Made by a program: the position numbers and the translations under genes. 64,000 nucleotides of DNA, from the NCBI GenBank assembly GCA_002162875.1, contig MABA01000003.1:116171-180170 (forward strand), written 5' to 3'. Positions within the stretch are counted from its first letter, which is position 1; each line of letters begins with the position of its first letter. Positions 45,448 to 54,062 of the stretch are shown here, in pieces. Origin of the DNA: Rhodobacterales bacterium 52_120_T64. Lineage in GTDB: Bacteria > Pseudomonadota > Alphaproteobacteria > Rhodobacterales > Rhodobacteraceae. Under the pieces are notes generated by a model that had not been told where the DNA came from, made no database searches, and saw nothing but the letters and a program-made list of their open reading frames with translations.

Positions 45448-47243
45448 AATACGGATGCGCCGGTTTCGGCAGGACCAACATTGCGACGGAAGACTTCGAA
45501 CATCTCGCGGCCAGTACCAAAACCGTTTGCAGATAGGTCAGCAGTGGCTTTGGGCCGGTCGAGTGCACCTTCGGTAAGTACGTCAAGTGTGCCGTTAGTG
45601 GCGTCCACCTTGATGATGTCACCATCTGTTATGCAGGCGATCGAACCGCCTACGAGGGCTTCGGGCGACACGTGAATGGCGGACGGAACTTTGCCAGATG
45701 CACCAGACATACGCCCGTCAGTCACAAGCGCGACTTTCTGGCCACGCTCTTGCATGATTGTCAGCAGTGGTGTCAGCGAATGAAGTTCCGGCATTCCGTT
45801 GGCTTGTGGACCTTGAAAGCGGACAACGACGACAACGTCTTCGGTCATCTCGCCAGCTTTGAACGCGGCTTTGACGGCTTCTTGATCGTGGAAAACACGG
45901 GCCGGAGCGGTGACGATATGTTTGTCCTTGGCTACAGCTGAGACTTTCATGACGCCAGAGCCGAGGTTCCCTTTCAGGTGCGAAAGACCACCGGACGACT
46001 GGAACGGGTCTGCAACGGTTTTGAGGATTTTATCATTGAGGGATTTGTCAGTGCCAGCCTCCCAATTCAATTCACCGTCGCGCAGTTTGGGTTCTTGGGT
46101 GTATTGCGCCAGCCCTGTTCCAACCACGGTTTGTGTATCCGCATGAAGGTGGCCTGAGGCAAGTAATTCACCGATCATATAGCCAGTGCCGCCTGCAGCG
46201 TGAAAATGGTTAACGTCTGCGAGTCCGTTTGGATAAACACGAGCGATCAGCGGAGTGATGGCGGAGATTTCCGAGAAATCTTTCCAGTCAAGCACGATGC
46301 CAGCTGCGCGCGCCATAGCCAGCAGGTGTATCAAAAGATTGGTTGAACCTCCGGTAGCCATCAACCCAACAATGCCATTCACGAAAGCCTTTTCATCTAG
46401 GATATCGCACACCGGCGTGTACTCGTTGCCAAGCGCGGAAATAGCGAGCGAGCGTTTCGCACCCTCAATGGTAAGCGCGTCCCGCAAAGGCGTGTTGGGG
46501 TTGACGAAACTGGCACCAGGTAGGTGCAACCCCATGAATTCCATCAGCATTTGGTTGGTGTTTGCCGTGCCGTAGAACGTGCACGTGCCGGGGCCGTGAT
46601 AGCTAGCCATTTCGGCTTTTAGCAGTTCTTCACGGCCAATTTTGCCTTCGGCGTATAATTTACGGACCGCAACTTTGTCGTCGTTGGACATGCCTGTGGT
46701 CATCGGGCCGGCTGGCAGGAATACGGCTGGCAGGTGGCCGAATGTGGCGGCAGCAATCACTAGTCCGGGGATGATTTTATCGCAGACCCCGAGGTAAACG
46801 GAACTGTCGAAAACATTGTGACTCAGGGCGACACCTGCCGCCATGGCAATAATATCGCGAGAGAACAGGGACAGTTCCATCCCAGCTTGGCCTTGGGTGA
46901 CCCCGTCGCACATGGCAGGTACACCACCTGCGAATTGTGCTGTGCCGCCGACGTCGTTGGCGGCTTTGCGGATCAGGTCGGGATAGCGTTCAAATGGCTG
47001 GTGAGCCGAAAGCATATCGTTATACGCAGAGACAATCCCGATGTTTCCAGCAGAAGTTTTCGCCAGTGTTTCTTTGTCTCCAGCAGGGCTGGCTGCGAAG
47101 GCATGGGCGAGGTTGCCACACGTCAGGTGGGCGCGGCGTGGACCTTCGTCTCGGGCGGCTTTCATGCGTGTCATATAGGCGGAACGGGTGGTCGCGCTGC
47201 GTTCAACAATGCGCGCGGTTACGTCGGTGATAGTGGTTTGCAT
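45444..47243 (-). CDS. edd: 6-Phosphogluconate dehydratase
   Basis: Iron-sulfur dehydratase of the IlvD/Edd family producing KDPG from 6-phosphogluconate. At 599 residues it is full length. Cluster cysteines are visible in [24 protein letters not shown] and [13 protein letters not shown]. The C-terminal [17 protein letters not shown] is the family signature. It begins 2 bases after zwf, so the two are coupled. Together with zwf and eda it defines the ED route. Confidence 0.96.
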   Translation of the reverse strand: MQTTITDVTARIVERSATTRSAYMTRMKAARDEGPRRAHLTCGNLAHAFAASPAGDKETLAKTSAGNIGIVSAYNDMLSAHQPFERYPDLIRKAANDVGGTAQFAGGVPAMCDGVTQGQAGMELSLFSRDIIAMAAGVALSHNVFDSSVYLGVCDKIIPGLVIAAATFGHLPAVFLPAGPMTTGMSNDDKVAVRKLYAEGKIGREELLKAEMASYHGPGTCTFYGTANTNQMLMEFMGLHLPGASFVNPNTPLRDALTIEGAKRSLAISALGNEYTPVCDILDEKAFVNGIVGLMATGGSTNLLIHLLAMARAAGIVLDWKDFSEISAITPLIARVYPNGLADVNHFHAAGGTGYMIGELLASGHLHADTQTVVGTGLAQYTQEPKLRDGELNWEAGTDKSLNDKILKTVADPFQSSGGLSHLKGNLGSGVMKVSAVAKDKHIVTAPARVFHDQEAVKAAFKAGEMTEDVVVVVRFQGPQANGMPELHSLTPLLTIMQERGQKVALVTDGRMSGASGKVPSAIHVSPEALVGGSIACITDGDIIKVDATNGTLDVLTEGALDRPKATADLSANGFGTGREMFEVFRRNVGPAETGASVL

Positions 47244-47245
47244 AA

Positions 47246-48703
47246 TTATACCTCGATTGGGCGCCAGCGACGGTCGTCGCGGTGCATTAGGGCTAGCGAG
47301 CCATCCGGGCCAGAGCTGCCCTGATCATAGCGTTCAGGACTTTCACCTTCCCAACCAGCGATTATCGGATCGGTCCATGACCACGCGGCCTCGACTTCGT
47401 CGCCGCGCATGAACAGGGTCTGGTCGCCGCGAATAACATCCATCATCAAACGCTCGTAGGCGTCGGCGACGTGCTCTCCATTGTCACCCAAGGCCTCTGC
47501 GAAGCTCATGTCGAGGGGGACTTCGGTTAGGCGAAAACCACCTTGGCCGGGCTCTTTGATAATCATGTGCATGGTTATGCCCTCATCCGGTTGTAGTCGA
47601 ATGACGAGGGAGTTGCCGCCATGGCGGCGCTCGGCTTGTGGAAAGATGGAATGTGGCGGATCTTTGAAAACCACCGCGATTTCGGACATTCTGGCACGCA
47701 GTTTTTTGCCGGTTCGCAAGTAGAACGGTACACCTGTCCAGCGCCAGTTAGAAATGTGTGCTTTCAGCGCAACGAAACATTCCGTGGTGCTTTTTTGATT
47801 TTCGGCATGATCTTTATAGCTGCCATCTTGCGCATTGGCGCGATACTGGCCGCGAATAATGTCCTCGGGGCTGACTGGGTCCAACGAGCGGATGACTTTC
47901 AGCTTTTCATCCCGCACATCGTCGGCGTTAAACTTGGCTGGTGGCTCCATCGCGGTCAGGCAGAGCAACTGCATCAGATGGTTCTGGATCATATCACGCA
48001 TTGCACCGGAAGTGTCATAATAGCCGCCACGGCCTTCAACACCGATGGATTCGGATACGCTTATTTGAACGTGGTCAACATGTTGCGAATTCCAGACGGG
48101 TTCCAGAAGAGCATTGGCAAAACGCAATGCCATAAGGTTTTGAACGGTTTCTTTACCCAAATAATGATCAATACGATAGATTTGGCTCTCGTCAAAACAA
48201 GTACCAAGTTGACGGTTTAGTTCCCGCGCAGAAGCGAGGTCATGGCCGAAGGGTTTTTCCACAACGATGCGGCTATCCGGTGTGGCGATCCCACGCGAGG
48301 ACAGGCGGCTGGCGATTGGGCCGAATAGCGAAGGGCTAACCGACAGGTAAAACGATCGAACAGGGTTTGGGTTATCGTTGACCAGCGTTGCCAATTCATC
48401 CCAACCATCTTCGCCCATCGCATCAACGGGAAGGTAGTGTAAGCAGCTTAAGAAAGTTGCCAGCATTTCAGCGTTTTGTTCGTGCTCAGGGACGAATTGT
48501 TCGTAACTTTCGGTGGCATTCTGCTGAAATTCTTCACGAGTCCAGCCACTTCGCGCAGCACCGATGATACGGGCGGTTGGCGGCAACTGACCGGCAACAA
48601 GGCGATGGTAAAGGGCTGGCAGGATTTTGCGTTGGGCTAGATCACCGGATGCGCCGAAAATGATAAGATCGAACGGTTCGACAGGAATAATGCGAGCAGC
48701 CAT
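47246..48703 (-). CDS. zwf: Glucose-6-phosphate 1-dehydrogenase
   Basis: Oxidises glucose-6-phosphate to 6-phosphogluconolactone with NADP. The 485-residue enzyme has the dinucleotide motif FGASGDLAQRKILPALY, VEKPFGHDLASA, the active-site RIDHYLGKETVQN and GVPFYLRTGKKL. It is first in the ED operon. The next gene is edd rather than the lactonase pgl. Two TTGGnCCAA dyads lie 100-133 bases upstream of the start codon and are probable control sites. Confidence 0.97.
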   Translation of the reverse strand: MAARIIPVEPFDLIIFGASGDLAQRKILPALYHRLVAGQLPPTARIIGAARSGWTREEFQQNATESYEQFVPEHEQNAEMLATFLSCLHYLPVDAMGEDGWDELATLVNDNPNPVRSFYLSVSPSLFGPIASRLSSRGIATPDSRIVVEKPFGHDLASARELNRQLGTCFDESQIYRIDHYLGKETVQNLMALRFANALLEPVWNSQHVDHVQISVSESIGVEGRGGYYDTSGAMRDMIQNHLMQLLCLTAMEPPAKFNADDVRDEKLKVIRSLDPVSPEDIIRGQYRANAQDGSYKDHAENQKSTTECFVALKAHISNWRWTGVPFYLRTGKKLRARMSEIAVVFKDPPHSIFPQAERRHGGNSLVIRLQPDEGITMHMIIKEPGQGGFRLTEVPLDMSFAEALGDNGEHVADAYERLMMDVIRGDQTLFMRGDEVEAAWSWTDPIIAGWEGESPERYDQGSSGPDGSLALMHRDDRRWRPIEV

Positions 48704-48802
48704 TTAAAGCACTCCACTGTTGCGTAAGAATTTCAAGGAGCTACAGAAAGCGAAACGGAGTTTCTTTAGAATAGGTTGTATCACGCAGACACCCTTCGTC
48801 GT

Positions 48803-48836
48803 TTGGTCCAAATAGCAGAGCTATCCCTTGGGCCAA
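48803..48836. promoter_or_regulatory. Two TTGG-N-CCAA dyads 25 bp apart upstream of zwf
   Basis: TTGGTCCAA at 48803-48811 and TTGGGCCAA at 48828-48836 are each perfect 4-bp dyads about one base, with centres exactly 25 bp apart. They sit in the 283-base region between the alcohol-dehydrogenase gene end and the zwf start. Repetition of the same symmetric site suggests a dimeric regulator of the ED operon, binding at two sites about 2.4 helical turns apart. The regulator is not identified. Confidence 0.5.
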
Positions 48837-48954
48837 AGGGACGTTCTGCGCGTGTTCAACCATATTTCAGGGCAAATGCAAAGGGAAGATCGGAAGACTT
48901 CATAAAAATGTCATGAAGGGAGCCTTACCTTAGAATTGGTAGGCGGTGTGTGGT

Positions 48955-48980
48955 GCGGCCCCGCTAGCTTGCAGGGCCGC
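48955..48980 (-). terminator. Hairpin after the alcohol dehydrogenase gene
   Basis: GCGGCCC (48955-48961) pairs with GGGCCGC (48974-48980), 7 bp, loop 12. On the minus strand it starts 6 bases after the iron-alcohol-dehydrogenase stop. There is no T-run, so it marks a possible transcript end of the TRAP/glutamylation operon rather than a classical terminator. Confidence 0.4.
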
Positions 48981-48986
48981 GGAGTT

Positions 48987-50132
48987 TCACATACAGGCTT
49001 TGAAAAGCTCTTTTGTGTTTTCTAGTGTCATTTCAACAGGGTTACCGCCAACGCTCGGATCGGCCATCGCCATCACAGACAGCCCGTCGATGTTGTCGGC
49101 TTTCACGCCCATTTCAGTAAGGTTTTTAGGAATTCCGAGACGATCATTCAACTCTTGCACGTAGGCTTTGAAGCCGTCGAACCCGCCCTCGATGCCCAGA
49201 TAACCGTTCAGTGTTTCGATCCGACCCTCGATATATGAGCGGTTGAAGTCCAATACCGGTGGAATCACTACGGCGTTGGTTGTGCCATGGTGCGTGCCAT
49301 AAACTGCGCCAATCGGGTGTGACAATGCGTGGACTGCGCCGAGACCTTTTTGGAACGCAGTGGCACCCATCATCGCGGCGCTCATCATATGTGCGCGTGC
49401 TTCTAGGTCGCCAGCGTCGGCGAAAGCGCGTGGCAGGTATTCCTTTACCAAACGCAGCCCCTCGACCGCGATCCCTTGGGACATTGGGTGGTAGTGCGGG
49501 GAGGAGTATGCCTCTAGACAATGCGCGAACGCGTCCATGCCCGTACCTGCGGTGATGAATGTCGGCATTCCAACGGTTAATTCTGGGTCGCAGATCACAA
49601 TACTAGGCAAGACTTTGGGGTGGAAGATAATTTTCTTCACGTGGGTTTCGGAGTTGGTGATGACGCTTGCACGTCCAACCTCGGAACCTGTTCCCGCTGT
49701 TGTTGGTACCGCGATAATCGGGGCGATGGCGTCTGCATCGGCACGTGTCCACCAATCACCAACATCTTCGTAATCCCAAAGTGGGCGAGTTTGGCCCGCC
49801 ATGAAAGCAACCATTTTACCAAGGTCAAGGCCCGAGCCGCCACCAAACGCGATAACACCGTCGTGGTTGCCAGCCTTGTACATCGCGACGCCCGCCTCCA
49901 AGTTCTTTTCGTTCGGATTTGGGTCCACGTCGGAGAACATTGCACGGCCAAGGCCAGCTGCATCCATGATGTCCAGCGTGCCTTGGGTGATAGCCAGATC
50001 GGCGAGGCCTTTGTCGGTCACCAGCAACGGATTTTTCATGCCAGTTGCAGCGCAAGCGTCAGCCAATTCCTTGATACGGCCATTGCCGAATTTTATTGCG
50101 GTTGGATAAGACCAGTTTCCAAACAAGTTCAT
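48987..50132 (-). CDS. Iron-containing alcohol dehydrogenase
   Basis: Group III metal-dependent NAD(P) alcohol dehydrogenase of 381 residues. Cofactor-binding motif GGGSGLD at 97-103, VPTTAGTGSEV at 143-152, and metal ligands Asp200, His204 and the His268-His282 cluster (HALSHPIGAVYGTHHG) are all present, so it should be active. It overlaps the aldehyde dehydrogenase gene by four bases. The pair can oxidise a primary alcohol to the acid. In the operon context the alcohol may be a gamma-glutamylated amino-alcohol (inference). Confidence 0.93.
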   Translation of the reverse strand: MNLFGNWSYPTAIKFGNGRIKELADACAATGMKNPLLVTDKGLADLAITQGTLDIMDAAGLGRAMFSDVDPNPNEKNLEAGVAMYKAGNHDGVIAFGGGSGLDLGKMVAFMAGQTRPLWDYEDVGDWWTRADADAIAPIIAVPTTAGTGSEVGRASVITNSETHVKKIIFHPKVLPSIVICDPELTVGMPTFITAGTGMDAFAHCLEAYSSPHYHPMSQGIAVEGLRLVKEYLPRAFADAGDLEARAHMMSAAMMGATAFQKGLGAVHALSHPIGAVYGTHHGTTNAVVIPPVLDFNRSYIEGRIETLNGYLGIEGGFDGFKAYVQELNDRLGIPKNLTEMGVKADNIDGLSVMAMADPSVGGNPVEMTLENTKELFKACM

Positions 50133-51520
50133 GATGTGACTTTCTTGAGGTGGTACGATTTTGGTCGTGTGAGGTTTTGGAAGCCAAGAACAGAGAGCGC
50201 TCCGCCACGGCCAGTGTTTTTACAACCTGTCCAGCATAGGGCGGGGTCGAGGTAATCGGCGCGGTTCATGAATACTGTGCCGGTTTCCAAGTCGCGGCCA
50301 ATACGGGCGGCGCGGTCTGCGTCGGCAGTCCACAGCGAACAGGTCAGGCCGAATTCGCTATCGTTCATCAACGCAATTGCTTCTTCGTCGGAAGAGACTT
50401 TCATGATGCCAACAACAGGCCCAAAACTCTCGTCGCGCATGACCCGCATGTCGTGGTTAACGTTCGTTAGTATTTGCGGCATAAGGTATGTACCAGCCCC
50501 GTCGTCCATCGGGAAAGCCGCGATGTCAATCAGTGCCGTGGCGCCCATGTGGATCGCTTCTTTTGTTTGGGCACGGACTTCTTGCGCAAAACGGATATTC
50601 GCCATTGGCCCCATCGTAGTTTCGGCATCAAGCGGATTGCCCAGTTTGTAGCCGTTCACAATTGCTACGGCTTTTTCCACGAAAGCATTGTAGAGGCTGT
50701 CGATCACATAAATACGCTCAATCCCGCAGCAACACTGACCGGAGTTGAACATCGCTGCATCGATCAATGTGTCAACGGCAGTATCAAGGTCCGCGTCGTC
50801 CATCACATAACCGGGGTCTTTACCGCCGAGCTCTGTGCCAACGCCAGTGAAAGTTCCAGCCGCTGCGCGTTCCATGGTCTGACCGCCACCAACCGAGCCG
50901 GTGAAATTCACGAAACCGAAGTTGTTGCCTGCAATCAGCGCCGATGTGGTGTCGTGATCAAGAAAGACGTTCTGGAACAGATCAGCTGGAATGCCTGCTT
51001 TGGTGAAGGCTTCAACCATACGTTCACCAGCCAACAATGTTTGCGTTGCGTGTTTTAACACAACGGCGTTGCCAGCAATCAAGGCAGGAGAGACCGTGTT
51101 GATGGCTGTAAGATAAGGGTAGTTCCACGGGGCGATGACCAGCACGACGCCGTGGGGTTCGCGCTCAATACGGCGCTCGAACTCCGCACTGTCTTCAACC
51201 ATGATGGGTTTCAGTGCCTCAACAGCAATCGCAGCCATACCCGAAGCGCGTTCTTCAACACCGCCGAATTCACCGCCATAACGCACGGGGCGGCCCATCA
51301 TGTGGGCGATCTCGGGAACGATTACGTCATTCATCTTGCCCAGTTCGGCAACACCGGCTTGGACCAGCGTGATACGTTCAGCCAACGGGCGGCGTGCCCA
51401 TTCCTTTTGCGCGGCTTTGGCGCTGGCAACTACCGTTTCGGCAGCTTCCATGCTCAGCGCAGGACGCTCGGCATACACCGAGCCGTCGATCGGCGAGATA
51501 CACTTGATCAACTTGGTCAT
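50129..51520 (-). CDS. Aldehyde dehydrogenase family protein
   Basis: NAD(P)-dependent aldehyde dehydrogenase of 463 residues. APWNYP near 130, the general base in ELGGKDPGYV (Glu230), and the nucleophile in NSGQCCCG (Cys264 by alignment to GQxC) are intact. It starts MTKLIKCISPIDGS at 51520, 22 bases after the glutamine-synthetase-family gene; the frame extends upstream to 51556 inside that gene, which I reject. The downstream overlap with the iron alcohol dehydrogenase indicates sequential steps of one pathway. Its relation to PuuC-like gamma-glutamyl aldehyde dehydrogenases is suggested by context only. Confidence 0.93.
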   Translation of the reverse strand: MTKLIKCISPIDGSVYAERPALSMEAAETVVASAKAAQKEWARRPLAERITLVQAGVAELGKMNDVIVPEIAHMMGRPVRYGGEFGGVEERASGMAAIAVEALKPIMVEDSAEFERRIEREPHGVVLVIAPWNYPYLTAINTVSPALIAGNAVVLKHATQTLLAGERMVEAFTKAGIPADLFQNVFLDHDTTSALIAGNNFGFVNFTGSVGGGQTMERAAAGTFTGVGTELGGKDPGYVMDDADLDTAVDTLIDAAMFNSGQCCCGIERIYVIDSLYNAFVEKAVAIVNGYKLGNPLDAETTMGPMANIRFAQEVRAQTKEAIHMGATALIDIAAFPMDDGAGTYLMPQILTNVNHDMRVMRDESFGPVVGIMKVSSDEEAIALMNDSEFGLTCSLWTADADRAARIGRDLETGTVFMNRADYLDPALCWTGCKNTGRGGALSVLGFQNLTRPKSYHLKKVTS

Positions 51521-51542
51521 TTCTTTAACTCCAGAGTGGGCG

Positions 51543-52901
51543 CTAGGCCCGTTCAAACCCCCGTGCGATTTCCCAATCGGTCACCACACGGTCAAATTCT
51601 TCCAATTCCCATTCAGCGGCGCGGCTGTAATGGTCCACCACATCATCGCCCATAGCTGCACGCAGCATGTCCGAACCTTTCAGTGTCGCCATTGCGTCGC
51701 GCAGATTTTGCGGGATCATTCCTGTGCTTCCAGCGTAAGCGTCGCCAACGGTTGGCGGATCAAGTTCCAGCTTATCCTCGATACCTTTGATGCCTGCTGC
51801 CAACTGCGCCGCCATCGCCAGATACGGGTTCAAATCTGAACCACCAATACGGCATTCAATTCGCACTGATTTGCTGTTGGCCGAACACAGGCGGAAACCT
51901 GCGGTGCGATTGTCCACCGACCAAATAGTGCGGGTAGGGGCGAAGCTGCCCTTCTGGAAACGCTTGTAGCTGTTCACGTAAGGTGCGAGGAAATACATAT
52001 AATCCGGCGCGTACTTCAGCATTCCGGCCATGTAGTTTTTCATCAACTCCGACATACCAAGCTCGTCGCTCTCGTCATAAAACGCTGGTTTTCCGTCTTT
52101 CCACAGCGACTGATGCACGTGGCTAGATGACCCGACGCGGTCCTGATGCCATTTCGGCAGGAACGTCACGGCGTGGCCCTGTTGCCAAGCAATCTCCTTG
52201 ATCGCGTGCTTGGCGATGGAGTGGTAATCGGCGGTGTCGAGCGCTTCGGCATACTTGATGTTCAGCTCTTCTTGTCCGGCCTCTGCTTCGCCTTTTGTAC
52301 CCTCGATAGGGATGCCAGCGGCGTACAGATGATTGCGGATCGGCCGCATGATGTGTTCTTCTTTAGTGGTCTGAAGGATGTGGTAATCCTCGTTATACGC
52401 ACTGATAGGTGTCAGTTCGCGGAAACCGCCTTTGGCAATTTCATCGAAAGATTTCTCGAAAATAAAGAATTCAAGTTCGGTCGCCATGATCGGGTTGAAA
52501 CCCATGTTCGCCAGCTTTGCGATCTGCTTTTTCAACACGGCGCGAGGCGAGTGCGAGACAGCTTCATTATGGTGATCCAGCACATCACACAAAACCATCA
52601 CAGTGCCTTCAAGCCAAGGAACTGTTCGGAGCGTGGCTAGATCAGGTTTCATCACATAATCGCCGTAGCCGCTTTCCCAACTTGTGCTGGCAAAGCCTTC
52701 GGGCGTTGCCATTTCCAGATCGGTAGCCAACAAATAATTGCAGCAATGCGTTTCCTCGTACGCACCATCAACAAAATGTTGCGCCAAGAAACGTTTGCCC
52801 ATCAGGCGGCCTTGCATGTCCACCATACATACAAGGACGGTATCAATCTCACCATTGGAGACGGATGTTTTTAGGTCTGCAAAAGAAAGATTACCGGACA
52901 T
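51543..52901 (-). CDS. Glutamine synthetase-family ligase (probable gamma-glutamyl-amine synthetase)
   Basis: ATP-dependent ligase of 452 residues in the GlnA/PuuA superfamily. ATELEFFIFE (metal-binding Glu), GQEELNIKYAEAL, the LPKWHQDRVGSSSHVHQSL segment and a C-terminal RIECRIGGSDLNPYLAMAA are present. The Tyr adenylylation loop region of true GlnA is absent. It more closely resembles PuuA/GMAS-type enzymes that attach glutamate to an amine. Adjacent uptake, alcohol and aldehyde dehydrogenases support a catabolic rather than ammonia-assimilation role. A perfect hairpin separates it from dctP. Confidence 0.9.
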   Translation of the reverse strand: MSGNLSFADLKTSVSNGEIDTVLVCMVDMQGRLMGKRFLAQHFVDGAYEETHCCNYLLATDLEMATPEGFASTSWESGYGDYVMKPDLATLRTVPWLEGTVMVLCDVLDHHNEAVSHSPRAVLKKQIAKLANMGFNPIMATELEFFIFEKSFDEIAKGGFRELTPISAYNEDYHILQTTKEEHIMRPIRNHLYAAGIPIEGTKGEAEAGQEELNIKYAEALDTADYHSIAKHAIKEIAWQQGHAVTFLPKWHQDRVGSSSHVHQSLWKDGKPAFYDESDELGMSELMKNYMAGMLKYAPDYMYFLAPYVNSYKRFQKGSFAPTRTIWSVDNRTAGFRLCSANSKSVRIECRIGGSDLNPYLAMAAQLAAGIKGIEDKLELDPPTVGDAYAGSTGMIPQNLRDAMATLKGSDMLRAAMGDDVVDHYSRAAEWELEEFDRVVTDWEIARGFERA

Positions 52902-52930
52902 GTTAATACTCGATTTATAGATTGTGGGGT

Positions 52931-52960
52931 GCTGTGGCCCAACTCAATCTGGGCCACAGC
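52931..52960 (-). other. Perfect 10-bp intercistronic hairpin after dctP
   Basis: GCTGTGGCCC (52931-52940) and GGGCCACAGC (52951-52960) pair fully with a 10-base loop. On the minus strand it begins 11 bases after the dctP stop and ends 30 bases before the glutamine-synthetase-family start. No T-run follows, which fits a stabilising or processing element rather than a full terminator. Confidence 0.6.
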
Positions 52961-52971
52961 GGAAATATACC

Positions 52972-54000
52972 TTAGTAACGGTAAGGTTTGCCAGCTTTGT
53001 TCATCACGTCATTATAGTCTTTGAAGATCTGAACAACTTTGGCTTTAGTCTCGGATTCTGCGGCGATCTCGTCCCAGAAAGTAATGGCGGCGTCTTCGAC
53101 GGTTTGCCATTCTTCGTCAGGAATCGACGTCAGTTCCATTTTCGGACCGTTAACACGAAGGTCGGCTTCGCCGCCCCAATACCACCACTGACGATAGTAA
53201 TGCGAGTGATCCATCATCATGTCGATCAGTTTCTGAAGACGTTCTGGCAGTTCCTGATAACGCTCGTTGTTGGCATAGAACGAACCAGCCCACGCACCCG
53301 AGATGTTGTTGGTCAGGAAGTAGTTGGTAACGTCAGCCCAGCCAACTGTGTAATCCTCGGTGATGCCAGACCATGCGATGCCGTCAAGCTCGCCCGTTTG
53401 CACCGCAACCTCGATGTCTTCCCAAGGAAGGTTCACAGGAACCACACCGAACTGTGTCAAGAAACGACCAGCCGTTGGGAAGGTGAATACGCGCTTGCCT
53501 TTTAGATCGTCAAGGCTGCGGACAGGATCTTTGGTTGCGAAGTGGCATGGATCCCATGAACCAGCAGACAACCAGCGAACGCCGACTTTTTCGTACTCCG
53601 CACGCCAGATATCACCCAAGCCGTACTGGTTGAACAGCACTGGCACATCGAGTGAATACCGTGATGCGAACGGGAAATACCCGCCGAACACAGTCACTTC
53701 GGTTGGGGACGCCATTGAGTCGTCGTCCGACTGAACCATGTCGATTGTGCCCTTTTGCATGGCACGGAACAGCTCGCCTGTTGGGACAAGCTGGTCGGCT
53801 GTGAACAGCTCGATTTCCATCTCGTCTTGGACGGCGTTGAACATGTCAACGGATGGTTTCACGACATGCTCGGCCAAAGCAGGGCCAGCGTATGTCTGCA
53901 AACGCCATTTGATTTTCGTTTGGCCGTGAACCGCAGGTGCTGCCAAGGCGGCCGCACCGGCAACGCCGGCGGTGGTTAAAAACTTACGTCTAGTAGTCAT
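52972..54000 (-). CDS. dctP: TRAP transporter substrate-binding protein (DctP family)
   Basis: Periplasmic binding protein of 342 residues for a TRAP system. The N-terminus MTTRRKFLTTAGVAGAAALA has the RR-x-F-L pattern and alanine-rich core of a Tat signal, so it may be exported folded. The mature part has the DctP fold with conserved WRLQTYAGP, LSAGSWDPCHF and GELDGIAWSG segments. The ligand is not known. AAGGAGAAGACC before the ATG is a good ribosome site. A 12-bp hairpin lies directly before that site and a 10-bp hairpin follows the gene. Confidence 0.92.
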   Translation of the reverse strand: MTTRRKFLTTAGVAGAAALAAPAVHGQTKIKWRLQTYAGPALAEHVVKPSVDMFNAVQDEMEIELFTADQLVPTGELFRAMQKGTIDMVQSDDDSMASPTEVTVFGGYFPFASRYSLDVPVLFNQYGLGDIWRAEYEKVGVRWLSAGSWDPCHFATKDPVRSLDDLKGKRVFTFPTAGRFLTQFGVVPVNLPWEDIEVAVQTGELDGIAWSGITEDYTVGWADVTNYFLTNNISGAWAGSFYANNERYQELPERLQKLIDMMMDHSHYYRQWWYWGGEADLRVNGPKMELTSIPDEEWQTVEDAAITFWDEIAAESETKAKVVQIFKDYNDVMNKAGKPYRY

Positions 54001-54019
54001 GGTCTTCTCCTTGTTGCGA

Positions 54020-54050
54020 GGGAAACCCCTCAATTATCGAGGGGTTTCCC
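54020..54050 (-). other. Perfect 12-bp hairpin between dctM and dctP
   Basis: GGGAAACCCCTC (54020-54031) and GAGGGGTTTCCC (54039-54050) pair completely around a 7-base loop. On the minus strand it lies 12 bases after the dctM stop and ends about 6 bases before the dctP ribosome site. It lacks a T-run. This is the longest perfect stem I found in the window. Confidence 0.7.
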
Positions 54051-54062
54051 CCCTTCGCGTGG

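Noticed and set aside
47621..48220. 199-codon frame antisense to zwf
   Set aside because: Fully within zwf, which has all its motifs on the other strand.
5343..54050. Hairpins at 5343, 9029, 48955, 52931 and 54020 as members of one dispersed repeat or a CRISPR array
   Set aside because: Their sequences are unrelated to each other and each sits at a gene boundary; no regularly spaced direct repeats with spacers occur.
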